Origin: Reticulitermes lucifugus
Taxonomy: Eukaryota > Arthropoda > Insecta > Blattodea > Rhinotermitidae
NCBI GenBank assembly: GCA_026260175.1
Contig: JAKCWW010009678.1
Span: 3,109-23,274 of the forward strand
DNA length: 20,166 nt
Direction: 5' to 3'
Positions 1-10,939 of the stretch are shown one piece after another. Under the pieces are notes generated by a model. It made no database searches. It saw only the letters and a program-made list of their open reading frames with translations, and was not told the DNA's origin. A program made the translations under genes and the position numbers. Numbering within the stretch: position 1 is the stretch's first letter; every line of letters begins with the position of its first letter.

Positions 1-70
1 ATCTGGGAGCCTCAACCTCCTGGAACCCTAAGGGCCTGTCCAGGCCTGTAATGGGATTGCTTTCTTTCTC
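1..70. repeat. probable fragment of an interspersed repeat at the window edge
   Basis: The first 70 bases are richer in G+C than what follows. They include a perfect 6-bp hairpin (GGCCTG at 33-38, two-base loop, CAGGCC at 41-46). The composition breaks sharply to AT-rich sequence after about base 70, as expected at the end of an inserted element. The family is not identified and the left end lies outside the window. Confidence 0.3.
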
Positions 71-2275
71 TCATTCTTTGGACTAGAACAGAAAAGAAAT
101 GCATTAGCAAATGTTCTAGAATTTTGAAAACTGTGATGGAACTACTGTATTCATGTGAAACTGTACATGATATATCATTTCATTACTGAACTGGAAAATA
201 AGCAACTACTGTATAAAATATATTATTAGATCTATGGGACTCAGTCTGTTAATAACAGTAAGTTATCAGCACTTTAAATGAAGCTGCTTAACCCTTCATT
301 TCCATATGACATTTATACATATGTATGGTTTTCCACTGGGGACAGAGAGCAATTACATTTTAATTAAGAATGAATTTATAAAAAACACCAGAAGTTGTGA
401 GCATGTAACTTCGGCCACTCCTACTTTCACATACAAAGAAGCTAAACCCTGAAAGCCAAATTTGCACATACACAGACCCCAGGAACCTAAAGGCAAAAAT
501 ATCCAGACTAAATTATTATAGTATTTTTAACATTTTTGTATTATATTCAAGGCACTTAAAACAAACATGTATTGTGAAAATTAATGTTGATAAATTGAAC
601 CTTGACACTTTTTAAAGCATTTGAATTTTATGAGTAGCCTATGTTTTGAATATGACATTTCCTGAGCAGTCATACTTAGTGCGGTAACCCTCGCAACTTC
701 CAGTGCAGAATCCTACACAAATAGTCGCACATCAATAAACAGTGTCTTTCCTTTTGACATAACTTGAGACAGGTGGCTCTTGTTCTATTCAGTACTGCTG
801 TCCTCACAGTTGGCTCACACTAACATTTCCCAGCATATCTGTGCAGATGTTCAATATTATTTAGCCCTTCCATGTCACTGCTCAGGATGGAGGGGTTTTT
901 AATTTATGGTACCCTTAAATGCATTCACAACTGCACAGTGTGTCGAGGCTGGAATTGAGGGTTTAACAAATTCTTTGATAAAAAGCAACACAAATGTGAT
1001 TTACAATTCCATAGGCATGTTTTATTCCACTCTCAGGACTGCACCTGCCCAGCGAAGTTGTTTTTTGACTCCTTGTAAATTTACATATCTTTCAAATGGA
1101 GTCCTGAACATTTTAAATAACATGATCACAATCATAATTTAAACAGTGGATATGAAAATCACCATCATTAATTTCATTATCAGTATTGGAATTCAAAACC
1201 ATCAAACACACCTGCTGCTGTCTTTTCTCCCAGTTGTTTTCCCACCCTTAAGTATCTGTGATCAGGTCTTTTATATAAGGTAGGCTTTCAGGTTTGAGTT
1301 GCATAATTTCTTGCAATGCTTCAGGTGGTTGTCTGATGCAGGTAATGCTGTATGTGGTTGTTTCATTTGATAGGCTGCCACCTACTTTGAGTCTGACTTG
1401 AGTAACAACAGTCATAGAAACTAAGAATATTGCTGTGTATCTGGTCATTACTATTTGGTGTCCTCTTCAGAATTGTAGGAAGAGTTGAGGTTACCAGAGC
1501 GATGAAATTTCTATTCAATACAGAACATTGATCAAGATCTAGTCATTTGGCAGTTTTCTAAGTACTTTATTTATAGCATATATAGTCTTACAGTAGCTCT
1601 GTCAAGAACATGTCACCAGTCACACCACGTGAATGGCCTCATTATATCGTTATGAGTCCAAACATGGTCTTTTTTTACTGAGTTTGGCCTTAGGCATAAC
1701 AGTCAGTTGCCAGCATGTAGTCGAGTGGCCAGCATACTGGTTATGTCAGATGGTGTTGAAGGGTTAGACATGCTTTGGTTTACTCAGTTTTTCAGTTTTA
1801 CTGCTTCTCCATTGCGGCATTAGAACTACATTCCATGCTTTAATCAAGTCCTGCTAACCATTTTAAAATTAAGGAAAAAACAATAATGTGGACTTATAGT
1901 TCATTCCTTTGTAATGTGTGACTCTCTCAAAGACTGAAGCCAAATGGGCTATGGAGTGAACACACAGTGGGTCAGGGGACCCAAAAGTAGAAACTAACAG
2001 CAATTTTTATGAAATAAAAAGAGTGTAGGTTGATAAATACAGTATAGATAAACAAGCATTCTGTAGTATGAAGTTTTAAATACTTACAATGTGTGTTTTA
2101 TAAAGGAAGATGTGTTTATTTGTGTGCACACATGTATGTGTGTGTCTGTATAAATTGATGAGTGTTTGTGACAGAGCTATGTGTGTATATTTTTATTGTG
2201 TGCAGTGTTGACTGATTAAATGATAGGAAATAAATATTCTGTAAAGTAATGTGTGAAGGTCTCATGTTGGTGGCT
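71..2275. other. AT-rich non-coding stretch, nothing firmly identified
   Basis: Long A/T runs and stops in all frames, with only short open frames of 60-80 codons. One of them, on the minus strand at 1248-1448, starts with a hydrophobic stretch and is treated as a finding. Near 2106-2215 the sequence is a degenerate TG/TA-rich microsatellite-like tract. I see no recognisable exon, RNA gene or element end. Confidence 0.5.
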
Positions 2276-2540
2276 ATGAAGATTATGGTCTTCTGAGATG
2301 TTATGTTTGTAGATAGATGCCATCATTTTGGAGGAACATGCTGCCCTTAATTAAGGTGGCCACCATTTGCTATTGGTTTGCCCCACGCCTGTTGTTCGAG
2401 TGCTCTCTTCTCTGTATATGGACCACTTTTTGCTACACTTTCATACTCTTCCAACCTGAAGATGGAGGCAGCAGGTTTAAATATAAATTGGTACCTATCT
2501 ACTAAACTACAGAGTGTTATATCCCAGCAGCTGTTGAAGG
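2276..2540 (+). repeat. old copy of the fold-back (GAAGATGGAGGC) element family
   Basis: The left edge begins ATGAAGATTATGGTCTTCTG, close to the start of the better-preserved copy at 10976-11147. The inner arms also recur: TTTTGGAGGAAC near 2326 and CCTGAAGATGGAGGCAGC near 2455. The right end near GTTATATCCCAG matches the right terminus of that copy. Extra sequence between the inner arms (about 2345-2450) makes this copy longer. It is diverged, so the insertion is old. The short open frame over 2317-2505 is a by-product of the repeat. Confidence 0.7.
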
Positions 2541-5100
2541 TCAGGCCTAGAATCTGAGTTGGGCAACGTAAAAATAATGTTGACTATTTGTCATGTTTTC
2601 CCCATCGCCTCCATTTTTACTGTCTTTGAGTCTAAGCGTTGAATGTTGTAATCCCATTATAGCTCAGGAATTACAGGACTGTGCTTAACTAATCTTTTGA
2701 TTTGATGGCTGTTTGGGTATTTTTAACTTACTGAATTGCTTGTAAACTAGTGTGGAATTGATAGAATTGTGCAACCTGTGGGCGGGCATATTTAAAATGC
2801 ATTACTTACAAATCAGTAATTAGTTTTATGTTTGATGTGATCTGTTACACCTGCTGGTGTCTAGTTTCGAATGGAATGAAAATGGAAGGTGACAAATTAG
2901 CTTAGCATAATTAAATCTGTTGTATTATAAATGTAACCTTCCCAGGTTCTCTGCAGTTAGAACGAATTGAGAATTGTTGATATAGTAATATGGCGATTGT
3001 TTAATGGGTGCTCATATTGTTAAAAATAATGATGATGGTGCTAATGGTATGTTAAAATGTGAAGTTTCGAGAAGGTTGTCTTTAGTCTTTAATGAAATGA
3101 GAAAATCGGATAACAACTTGGGTCTATTAAATGCAAGATTAAAACTAACTGCTTAAATTTTGTACATCACATGTATAAACAAACAGTGTCAGTAGTTTCT
3201 AAATATGTCAAAGGCATTGGCATGAGGAATTATGTGTAAAAATCTGTTCCTGGCTTCTATGCAATGTATCATATAAAATTACATCTTCTGTGTGTGACAC
3301 AAGTTCACACACCATGAGACAGCAACAATTAAGGATTACTTTCTGTGTTGTACTGCTCTGAACAGTTGTGTGCCATACCATAGTTCAGTATGTCAATTTT
3401 AAAGGGTTCTGACAGTGGTGTATTGTGCTAGGATTACAGGATTTCTGAACTTATCCATTTTCTAGTATTACAAATTTTGCAGAAGCTGGGTGTTTCCCTC
3501 CTCAGGTGGAAAGATAGTAAGGCACCTACTGAGTTGGGTCAAATGGAGGGAGCTCATCCCAATCACCAATGCCTGTGAACAAAAACAAATGCTTTTACTG
3601 AAATGTTCTCTTCTGTTCAGAATATTACTAAGTGGATTAGTAAGCATCCAGAAACCCTGTTCAGTGTGCAGGTTCTGAGAAAGACATTCTACAAACGCTG
3701 GATACTGTAAATGTCAATTCGGTTGGAACAATATTAACTCTTTGCTGCGATGGTCAATAACAAATACAGCTTTCAGGACTGTAAGCAGGCCAGCAGAACA
3801 ATTCCATTTCCATTTTGTCCTTTGTACACAGTGAGAATACAGTACCATAAAAAGTGAGAGTCCCACTTACTTCCTATTTGCAACCACACAAATACTGACA
3901 GAGTTCACAGTATATCAGAGTTAGCAGTACCTCACTTTTCTGCAAAGTTGAGGTAGACATTTTATAGCTTATCCACCTGTGATAATTGTTTGGTCCCCTG
4001 TGAGAATAAGGTATTGTTATGTTCTCCATCTTCTTCTCTGGTTGCCAATGTCATGTAGGTGCACTTTGTGTTACTGTGTTTTAAGTGTCATTTGTTTACA
4101 TGTGATTTAAATTATTTTAAATTGTATTAAATTTTCCTGTTTGAAATTTCAAAGTTGCTGCCAATCACCGATTATACATGAGTATAATCAAAAATTGGTT
4201 GCCAGATTTTTCATTTCTGACTCATGACAGTTATAAATCTCATTATATTTGTAGAGGAAACACAAACAATTATCTTAAGATCAGCAATTTTTTATAAATA
4301 TTTTTCAGGTGATCTGTGTGGCTTTTACTTGCAAATATTTGAACATTTGACATATTGTAATAAACTGTTGGTGCTTTCTTAGCTGAGAACTATAAATTAA
4401 CTGTCTTATAATTCAGTATCATTGCTTGTTTAATTCAAATAAATATATTTACCAGTGACAAATCCTGATCCAGAGGTCAGGTCTAGCAGAAAGGTAATTG
4501 GAGGGCATTGTGTACCCTTTGTCTAGACCTGGGTCTTGGGTATGGTAATTTCAAACACTTGTTTCAAGTTAATATGAACTTACACTTTTCTTGTAATAGT
4601 CTCTGAAAATCAGCTGTTAGTAAAAGGGTTCTCTGCATAAAGAATGGAGGAAAATTTGGGCTCAGATTCTCAGGGAAGATATAAGCTCTTAATGTATGTA
4701 TGTAGTGAGAACTCACTTCCTCACTGCTGTTGCCTGCTTAATTAAAATACACAAATCGAAACAAATTGCTTCACTGGATCTTCAGATACAAATACAAGGA
4801 AACAGTATTAGTGTCGTGGTGTGCTGCAGCTATTCAGTCTCATCTTTTTCCATGTCCCTGTTAACAGTGTGAGTTCAAGAGACATTCTGTAATACCGAAT
4901 GTACCAAGGTATGTTTAGTGTTTCGAAGTGTTATATTTTTAAATCCTTCACACATATCTGAATGAAACACAACTGAGAAAGATGATATATGCTTAAATTT
5001 ATGTTAAAAAAACCTCCATGTATGCACTTTTCGTAATGCAACAGATGTGAAAATGATGTGCATTTCTCTTTTCTGTGATTGTCATAGTGGGGACCATTTG
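2541..5100. other. AT-rich non-coding stretch with scattered splice-like sites
   Basis: No complete gene is visible. Acceptor-like pyrimidine tracts ending in CAG occur at 3620 and near 4308, each followed by an open stretch of 22-29 codons. These are too short and too common by chance to call as exons. An imperfect inverted repeat lies at 4467-4540. Several AATAAA hexamers occur, as expected at this AT content. Confidence 0.5.
4467..4540. repeat. imperfect inverted repeat (possible hairpin)
   Basis: The left arm, around 4467-4494, contains CAGGTCTAGCAGAAAGG. The right arm, around 4515-4540, contains CCCTTTGTCTAGACCTGGG, which pairs with it with a few mismatches across a spacer of about 20 bases. 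It could be a small fold-back element or an RNA hairpin. No target-site duplication was identified. Confidence 0.45.
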
Positions 5101-5134
5101 TCTTTGTCTGCTCAAAACCTTCATTTTCTCACAA

Positions 5135-5435
5135 ACAAAAGAAGAGGAAGTTGGAAGTTTTCCAGTAAGATGGTGCACCAACCCAAGTTAGAAACTTTGC
5201 CCCAAGTTCTTTGAACAGAAATTTTCAAGCCTCCTATGTACCCAGACTTAACACCCCCAGACTTTTTCTGGGGTTATTAAGTCATTAGACGGATAGGAAG
5301 TTTTGAAACATTAAAATTGGGCTTATGACAGTTACTGAAACCATACCCCCAGAATTGCTTGAACAGGTTTGGATGTACACAGAATGTTCCTGTCATCTCA
5401 GTTTGTACTACATTACAACAGGTGTGTCTCCATTT
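5135..5435 (+). pseudogene. relic of a Tc1/mariner-superfamily transposase (C-terminal catalytic part)
   Basis: Translated on the + strand with frame changes, this stretch gives FQ-stop-DGAPTQVRNF near 5159-5195. That resembles the FQQDGAPPH-type second-aspartate motif of IS630/Tc1/mariner transposases. It is followed at 5230-5278 by PPMYPDLTPPDFFWGY, matching the SPDLTPPDFFLWGY third-acidic-residue region. The copy is dead: the second Q of FQQ is a stop, a frame change separates the two motifs, one residue (the usual L before WGY) is missing, and a stop follows GY. Weak similarity continues to about 5435. No terminal inverted repeats were found around it. Transposases of this superfamily cut and paste DNA at TA sites, and this copy cannot. 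Confidence 0.8.
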
Positions 5436-5920
5436 TTGTATGTTCATATTTAAATAACTTATTTAACATGGTTATGGAATTGTAAGATTGTGAAACATTG
5501 AATGTATCTTACAAACATTCTGTATAGTGCTGTAGTGTATTTAGAGTGTGTTACAATGTTGCAGATAATTTTGCTAATGAAAGTTGTCCAGAAAAATTCA
5601 TGTGCAGCAAAGAGTGAAAAAAACTAATAAATTGCTATGTCTTCAGATGTTACAGTTAACCAGATACATCAAAAACACATATTTTGTTAAAATACTGTTT
5701 GTGTGATTATGGGGGAGGTTGGCATAAATTTATGCTTTGCACATTTTTGGCTACATTGTACTTCATTATTAAATATACAGTGCTCATTACACTGGCTATA
5801 TATGTATTTTTTTTTTTTTTTTGGATTAGATATCAGAATTCTTTAGTTATGTGACAATAAATTTCGGCCCAAGAAGTCTGATCTGTGCATAAACAGTACA
5901 AACTTACACTATTGTCAAAA
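5436..5920. other. AT-rich non-coding stretch with a T16 run
   Basis: No coding signal is seen. A run of 16 T residues lies at 5807-5822. Such a run can mark the poly(A) tail of a retroposon inserted on the minus strand, but I recognise no retroposon body beside it. Confidence 0.5.
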
Positions 5921-5948
5921 TTCTATGATCAAAAGTTGTCTTTTTCAG

Positions 5949-6113
5949 GACTCAGTTAACTCTAAATTACCAACAGCAATGGTGGTAACTCTGACAGTTA
6001 ACAACACGGTGGCTACTCATGGTTTTTCGAGGCTGCTACCATTCTGGATCTCTGTGGACCAATTGACACAAGCAGCATCTGTCTCTTCCCCTGAACAGCT
6101 AAACAATTTTCAG
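5949..6113 (+). CDS. candidate internal exon of an unidentified + strand gene
   Basis: A pyrimidine-rich acceptor (TTGTCTTTTTCAG) ends at 5948. A CAG|GTAGCT donor sits at 6113/6114. The segment between is exactly 55 codons, open in phase 0, and visibly richer in G+C than its surroundings. The encoded stretch starts DSVNSKLPTAMVV and contains GFSRLLPFWISVDQ. I do not recognise a family. If the donor is not used, the frame runs only four codons more (VALK) to a stop at 6126-6128. No upstream exon or start was found; an ATG at 5925 lies in the same frame but within the presumed intron. The alternative is a chance open frame. Confidence 0.35.
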
Positions 6114-6235
6114 GTAGCTCTCAAATGATAGCACTGTACTATGAAGGCGGGAGGTCACCGATCTTAGGATTGAAACTGCCAGATGCCTAAGGAGATTAAA
6201 TGGGCACTATGCAAATAGTGATTTCTCTTTTTCAG

Positions 6236-6286
6236 AACCTTTTAATTTTTGGACTTTACCCATCAACCGGTGTTCCAAAACATTAA
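6236..6286 (+). CDS. candidate short terminal exon pairing with 5949-6113
   Basis: A second good acceptor (TTTCTCTTTTTCAG) ends at 6235, giving a short intron of 122 bases after the candidate donor at 6114. In phase 0, matching the preceding exon, it reads NLLIFGLYPSTGVPKH and then a TAA at 6284-6286. Two compatible sites in phase are suggestive, but the exon is short and the product is unknown. Confidence 0.25.
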   Translation, partial: NLLIFGLYPSTGVPKH

Positions 6287-8499
6287 ACGCTGGACATTGG
6301 AGAAACTACAAAACTTAATGGTTGTAGATGTGATATACCATCATCAGAACCCTTTAAAATAGTAATTCCTTCTATAACTGGGCCACTGTCATATTTTGAA
6401 GCACTACATGTATCCACAAATAAGATAATCCACCCATAGATAACTGAGATTCGGTTTTGTGTTCTTCCCATCACTAATAAATCATGTTGCTTTCCGAAAT
6501 ATTCTCCTTACGTTCCTAACTTACGTTGTGATGCCCTTTGTAGTGACCTTGTACCAAAGAATAAAAAAAGGGGGAAGTGCATATCATAGAATTTGTATAA
6601 ATATATTCCAGTTGAGGAGATAACAGAATTTAGTAAATGTTTGGAACACAAATATTTAACATACAGCATCCATATCAAAATAACATAAAATATTTCTGCC
6701 TTCCATAAGTCTCAAACCCAACAATCCATTTTAATACCATTTATATGCAATGATGATAGGCTCATGACAGATTCTATGAATTGCAGTTATGTTGATTATT
6801 TGTAGTGAAATAAAATAATATCATATTAATCATGGCAAATGTTTGTATTGTTGTGAGAAAAATATATATAAATGTTTGTGTTACTTGTTTGTTTCTAAAG
6901 AGAACTATGACTTGCACTATTGTTTTGGTTGGATATAGAATACATTTCATATATTTGAAGTTTATAGCTGTATATGTTAAAGAGTTTTTATCTGCAAGAA
7001 GTGGAATCTAAGAGAATTAAGGTATAGACAAAATGTATAATTGACCAGATGTGGCAGATTAATTACATATTTACACAGACAGTATATGTATCCTGATTTT
7101 AATCTGTAGTGTAATCCGTGATATCTTCATTTATGCAGATTATGCAGAAAGATATACTACAACACGTAAAATTGTGTTGCAAGTGGCATAATGAATATCA
7201 CTGTCTGCTTTTTGAAACTGAATTTATAAAAATTCTGTTAGAGTCAGAACTTCGAAGATATTTACTCAGACAGAATACTGTATAATTTTATTTACAGAAT
7301 ACCTACTTATGTTTTCAATAGAAAAAGTAATATTCGAATATTAAACACCAACTCTTATAGCTTTAATTCTATTTCATTACTTACTAATGTTTGTCTTGGA
7401 TAATGAAGCCACAAATTCAAAAGATTAATTTAATGCAAGATTTTTGTATTTAAGATAGTATTTTACAATTTAGACTTTTAGATATGAAGTTATTGTCTGT
7501 GATGGTCTCGTAACACAATGCCTGTTACTTCTACCAATGTTCAGTAGAAGCTCAGATAGTAAAAATTAACTCACTATAATCTGGCTCTGAATAAGTACAA
7601 ATAACACTTTTGTAAATCAGTTGCTTTAAATTTTGGGCAAACAAAACTGAAGGTTCTAATTTTCAAGATTTCTGCCATTTTTCAATTAGTTACAAAGAAG
7701 AATTTATTATAATAAATAATTGAACAGTTTCTCATTAGTTTATTTCTTTTTGAACTCCATATACTTGCATGAACAGAACCTCCAGATTGCCAGTAACTTG
7801 AATTTAATTTTCACAGGCATTGTCAGTACTTTCATGACATTTATTGTGTCTGTCTTTGTAGATTTGTATCTTGAAATAAAGACGTAAGAAGACGACTGCA
7901 CAATCCAAACGTGTAAAGCTTTGAGATTCATATTTAAATAAATCTGCTAATGAATTTTCTCAAACTCTGCAAGCAAGGTAAGGTACTGAATTATACGGAA
8001 CTGAAATGTCATAGTTTATTTGAGATATGTTACACTGGTTAGTTGGTTCCATGAAGAATTAAAGTAGCAAAAACTGTTTTCTTTTCCTTCTATGTGCGCT
8101 CACCCACTGTTATGTAACGTGCATCACTGTTGGTGTTCTACAAGCTGGTTGTTTGCCTCTGTGTCTGTATGGATGTTCCATGTAAAAAGGAAGTGTAGTA
8201 CAAACAAAGATCAATAAAAATAATTTAATGTATGTTTTTAATTTGTCTGAAGCTAGTAAAAAGTATCCTTTAAGTTAGAAATGTTAACTTTCAAGTTATA
8301 GATTTTCTTATGTTCTTTTCATTGTGCATTTTGTTATTTTCCACTTACTCTCACATCATTTTCATATGGCATGTTTTTCTTAGGGCGATGTTTGATGATA
8401 GCCAGGATCACTCCCTTGGGTGAAAAGGAGAGATTCTTACTACACACTTGCAGGCAGGCATATGCAATCAAAGGGATGGGAGTTCCTCACAGCAGTGAA
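6287..8499. other. very AT-rich non-coding stretch
   Basis: Dominated by A/T runs, AATAAA and TATTT motifs. Open frames do not exceed about 63 codons and lack family motifs. A more complex patch at about 8090-8215 is followed by an AATAAA near 8211 and could be a transcript end, but nothing coding precedes it. No element termini were recognised. Confidence 0.5.
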
Positions 8500-8650
8500 T
8501 ATTAAGATTGTGGTCTTCTAAGTTGTGGCACTGTGTAGTTTGTTAGATCCGGATCGACATTTCAAAGGAACATACTGCCCCCATCTTCAAATTGGACCTC
8601 GAATAGTACACACCTGTCTACCAAAGTACACAGCATATCTCAGGTGACCT
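8500..8650 (+). repeat. diverged copy of the fold-back element family
   Basis: It opens with ATTAAGATTGTGGTCTTCTA, similar to the left end of the copy at 2276. The inner arms recur as AAAGGAACATACTGCCCCCATC near 8564-8586, and the right end as CAGCATATCTCAGG near 8629. It is shorter and more diverged than the copy at 10976-11147. Confidence 0.55.
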
Positions 8651-9234
8651 TAGTCTGCAATATGTGTGATTGGGCAAGTGATTTGAAAATGCATTTGAAT
8701 GAGATTCCTCCTCACAGTGTGTGTTCAGGCAATAATGCCGTAATGTAAACATGTTGTAGTAGTTCTTTATTTCATGTGCTGGATAATTTTGAATGCCCTT
8801 TGACAAAGTATTTTTTCTGTGTACAGGTGAAACTACAGACTTCTTTATGCTTTATTCCCCCCGGAGAGTTCCCTTTACACCTACAGAGTGTTATGAGAAT
8901 AAAATTGTGTTACATGCTTTTCTAACAGTCTGTGTAAAATTTTAACAAATTTGAATTCTTTTTGCAAAGGTATACATAAACTAGCCTGATCCCATTATGT
9001 GCCAGTTTGCCATAGTATTCATGTGCTACTGTAGGACCTCTTTTATAAGATGTTTCTTTATTCCCAGACAGTGGTGTAACTAGGACTTTAGATGCCCAGG
9101 GCGAGCAGTAACAATGACTGCCGCTGACAGAAATTACACTTTAAAACAATCATAATTACTTACTGAATTTTCTTTATTTGTCTCAATAATTTAAAATATA
9201 TTGAGCTCAGAAAATCAAGTACTGCCTCAGCACT
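8651..9234. other. non-coding stretch, nothing identified
   Basis: AT-rich sequence with no coherent frame, splice pair or repeat terminus that I can support. The open frame antisense to 8618-8806 starts inside the fold-back copy and has no family motif. Confidence 0.45.
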
Positions 9235-9504
9235 TTATCTTTCAGGACTAAAACGCCTGACCATACCGTGTACGTATATATTTTTGTTTGTATAGTGTTT
9301 TATTTTTAAGTCATTGCCTGTATATGCAAATTCAAACATTTTCACATTCCTCACAGGAGCAGGCCAATTGTATGGTGTGACCTTGCATTGCAAGAGCAGA
9401 TCATGGGCATCCGGTATGGGGAGGTAACAGTGACTGTTTTCAGTAAGCAGTTTTGGGTTCAGGTCCCATATTCTTACAAATGTAGACTCTGGGTTTTGAT
9501 TCAT
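9235..9504. other. segment open on both strands, unidentified
   Basis: The minus strand is open for 89 codons. The + strand is also open from about 9316 to 9504 in one frame, with an acceptor-like TTCCTCACAG at 9356 and a donor-like GAG|GTAACA near 9423. Openness on both strands at moderate GC often marks repeat-derived sequence. A phrase near 9452-9462 (GGGTTCAGGTCCC) resembles a decayed tRNA B box, so a degraded SINE is possible. Neither protein reading is recognisable. Confidence 0.25.
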
Positions 9505-10619
9505 TGAGCCACTATCATTAAATCTGTACTAATATGGAGATTTTGTTTAACCTAATTTTAAGTTCAGTTTTTGAGTTTTAATTGGTTTGCTTTGACAGAC
9601 ATGTTCATAGACATTAACAACTGATGCACCTCGGTCAGCTTGACTCTTCAATTAACCATTTAACTTGGAGAACGAATATAGTGTGTTAGGAGGCCTTCGT
9701 ACAAAACACTTCTCTGTTGTGGATCTGTTGAAAGGCATTCAAAGAAATTTCATTCACAGTTAAGTGTTTATATTTATATTTATTGGTAGCATGTCTTAAG
9801 ATATTGGAAGTTAGATAAGCTGGGAAGGATTGTCATGGCAAGGGGCACCTTTGTGTATGAAACAGGAACTTGAGTACCAGAAGCTCTTTCCCTTGGGTTA
9901 AAGCAGTTAGTTGATGATGATGGAAATATATCTCCATTTTCATATACAGCTTGGTGGCATGGGGGCAACTTGCTAGTTAGCTTTTTACACACTGCAAAGA
10001 AGTGTAGCTATTATTTGACAGAACTAAAGTCATATATTTCAGATTGTGTTATTCTGGGTTTTGGCATTATGTAATGTGATGGCCTATCCTGAAGATGGAG
10101 ACATTATGTTCAAACCGAAAATTTTGTAGCTACTTATTACAGTGTTTCGCGATCACGGTTCCACGAATTATGCTTAAGGTGTCTGCAAGTTGCAAAGATT
10201 TTGCTTAGTAGAATATAATCTAATCTTAGTTTTATTGTCATTGCCGCTACAAAAACCACTGTTCTGTAATAAATTTGTGCACTGACTTAACAGATATTTC
10301 TGCAGTTTAAACATGCTTCCTATTTGTCAATATTACAACAGCAACGTTACAGCAAGTTGTGGCTGACTGTTCCGCCAATTGAAATATCTTTGGGAAGGGG
10401 GTTCGCAGACATAGTGAGACTTATTTTGGGGGGAGGGGGGTGGTTTGCCTTACTAGGAAGGTTGACAAACACTGGATTATTTGACTACAAGATTGCATAG
10501 TATCGAAGAACAAATTTCAGCTCTTTACTGCCACGAATACACTTCAAATCTCCTAACTAGAATCTGAGTTACCGGGAGGATATGTAAACAAAAGCATAAT
10601 TAAAGGCAACCTTAATAAC
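9505..10619. other. non-coding stretch upstream of the promoter
   Basis: Mostly AT-rich. Near 10088-10141 a phrase beginning CCTGAAGATGGAG may be a scrap of the fold-back family. A G-rich tract at 10392-10443 contains two G6 blocks close together. No exon is seen. Any distal control elements of the gene starting near 10821 would lie here, but none can be named from sequence alone. Confidence 0.45.
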
Positions 10620-10818
10620 TCAATATAGCGTCATCATCATTTCAAATGTGTATCGACATCGATCGGAGGGTAGTGAAGTTTGAATTATTTCAGAAACATT
10701 TGCTTCAAAATATCTGGAGCGGCTACGGAAAGAGAAGATAATTAACCGTAATCTGCAAACGTGAGCAGCCGCTGCGCGGGTTGTCATGGAACTGCTTACT
10801 TCCGGCACGGAGCGCAGT

Positions 10819-10853
10819 TCAGTTCTGCTAACCAGTGACTGTCCACCAGTCCG
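10819..10853 (+). promoter_or_regulatory. TATA-less core promoter: initiator plus downstream promoter element
   Basis: TCAGTT at 10819-10824 is a perfect match to the arthropod initiator TCAKTY, which puts +1 at A10821. AGTCC at 10848-10852 (+28 to +32) matches the DPE consensus RGWYV at exactly the required spacing. There is no TATA box near -30. The surroundings, about 10640-10940, are CpG-rich against an AT-rich background. The predicted leader of 43 bases contains no upstream ATG. The Inr-DPE pairing is established from Drosophila; its use here is inferred. Confidence 0.6.
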
Positions 10854-10863
10854 GCAGAGTAAG

Positions 10864-10939
10864 ATGTGTCTCATCGTGAGAAGGGTCCGGTGGTTGCGAC
10901 CTCTCCTGGTCCTGTGTCTGCTTCTCCACACATGTGAAT
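10864..10939 (+). CDS. first coding exon of a secreted or membrane protein gene (signal peptide)
   Basis: The ATG at 10864 is the first after the predicted start site. It has A at position -3 (AAG before ATG would place A10861 there), which is favourable. The 25 complete codons form a classic signal peptide: a basic N-region with arginines at residues 6, 7, 9 and 12, a hydrophobic core PLLVLCLLL at 13-21, then HTCE. The exon ends after the first base of codon 26 at a strong GTAAGT donor (10940-10945), a phase-1 intron. Phase-1 introns right after a signal peptide are common in genes for extracellular modular proteins such as Ig- or EGF-domain proteins, so that class is an inference. Read through the donor, the frame ends four codons later at TAA, so the coding part must continue by splicing. 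No second exon is recognised before the window ends, so the gene cannot be named. Confidence 0.65.

Noticed and set aside
3621..3710. Possible terminal exon reading NITKWISKHPETLFSVQ then on to a stop
   Set aside because: The acceptor is good, but 29 codons without a partner exon or known motif is within chance expectation; kept only as a note.
4309..4383. Possible terminal exon after a TTTTTCAG, reading DLCGFYLQIFEHLTY
   Set aside because: Short, no partner exon, and such acceptor-like tracts are frequent in this AT-rich DNA.
10620..10931. 103-codon arginine-rich minus-strand frame
   Set aside because: It is antisense to the promoter and signal-peptide exon. Its openness comes from the CpG-rich composition, and it has no motif or splice support.
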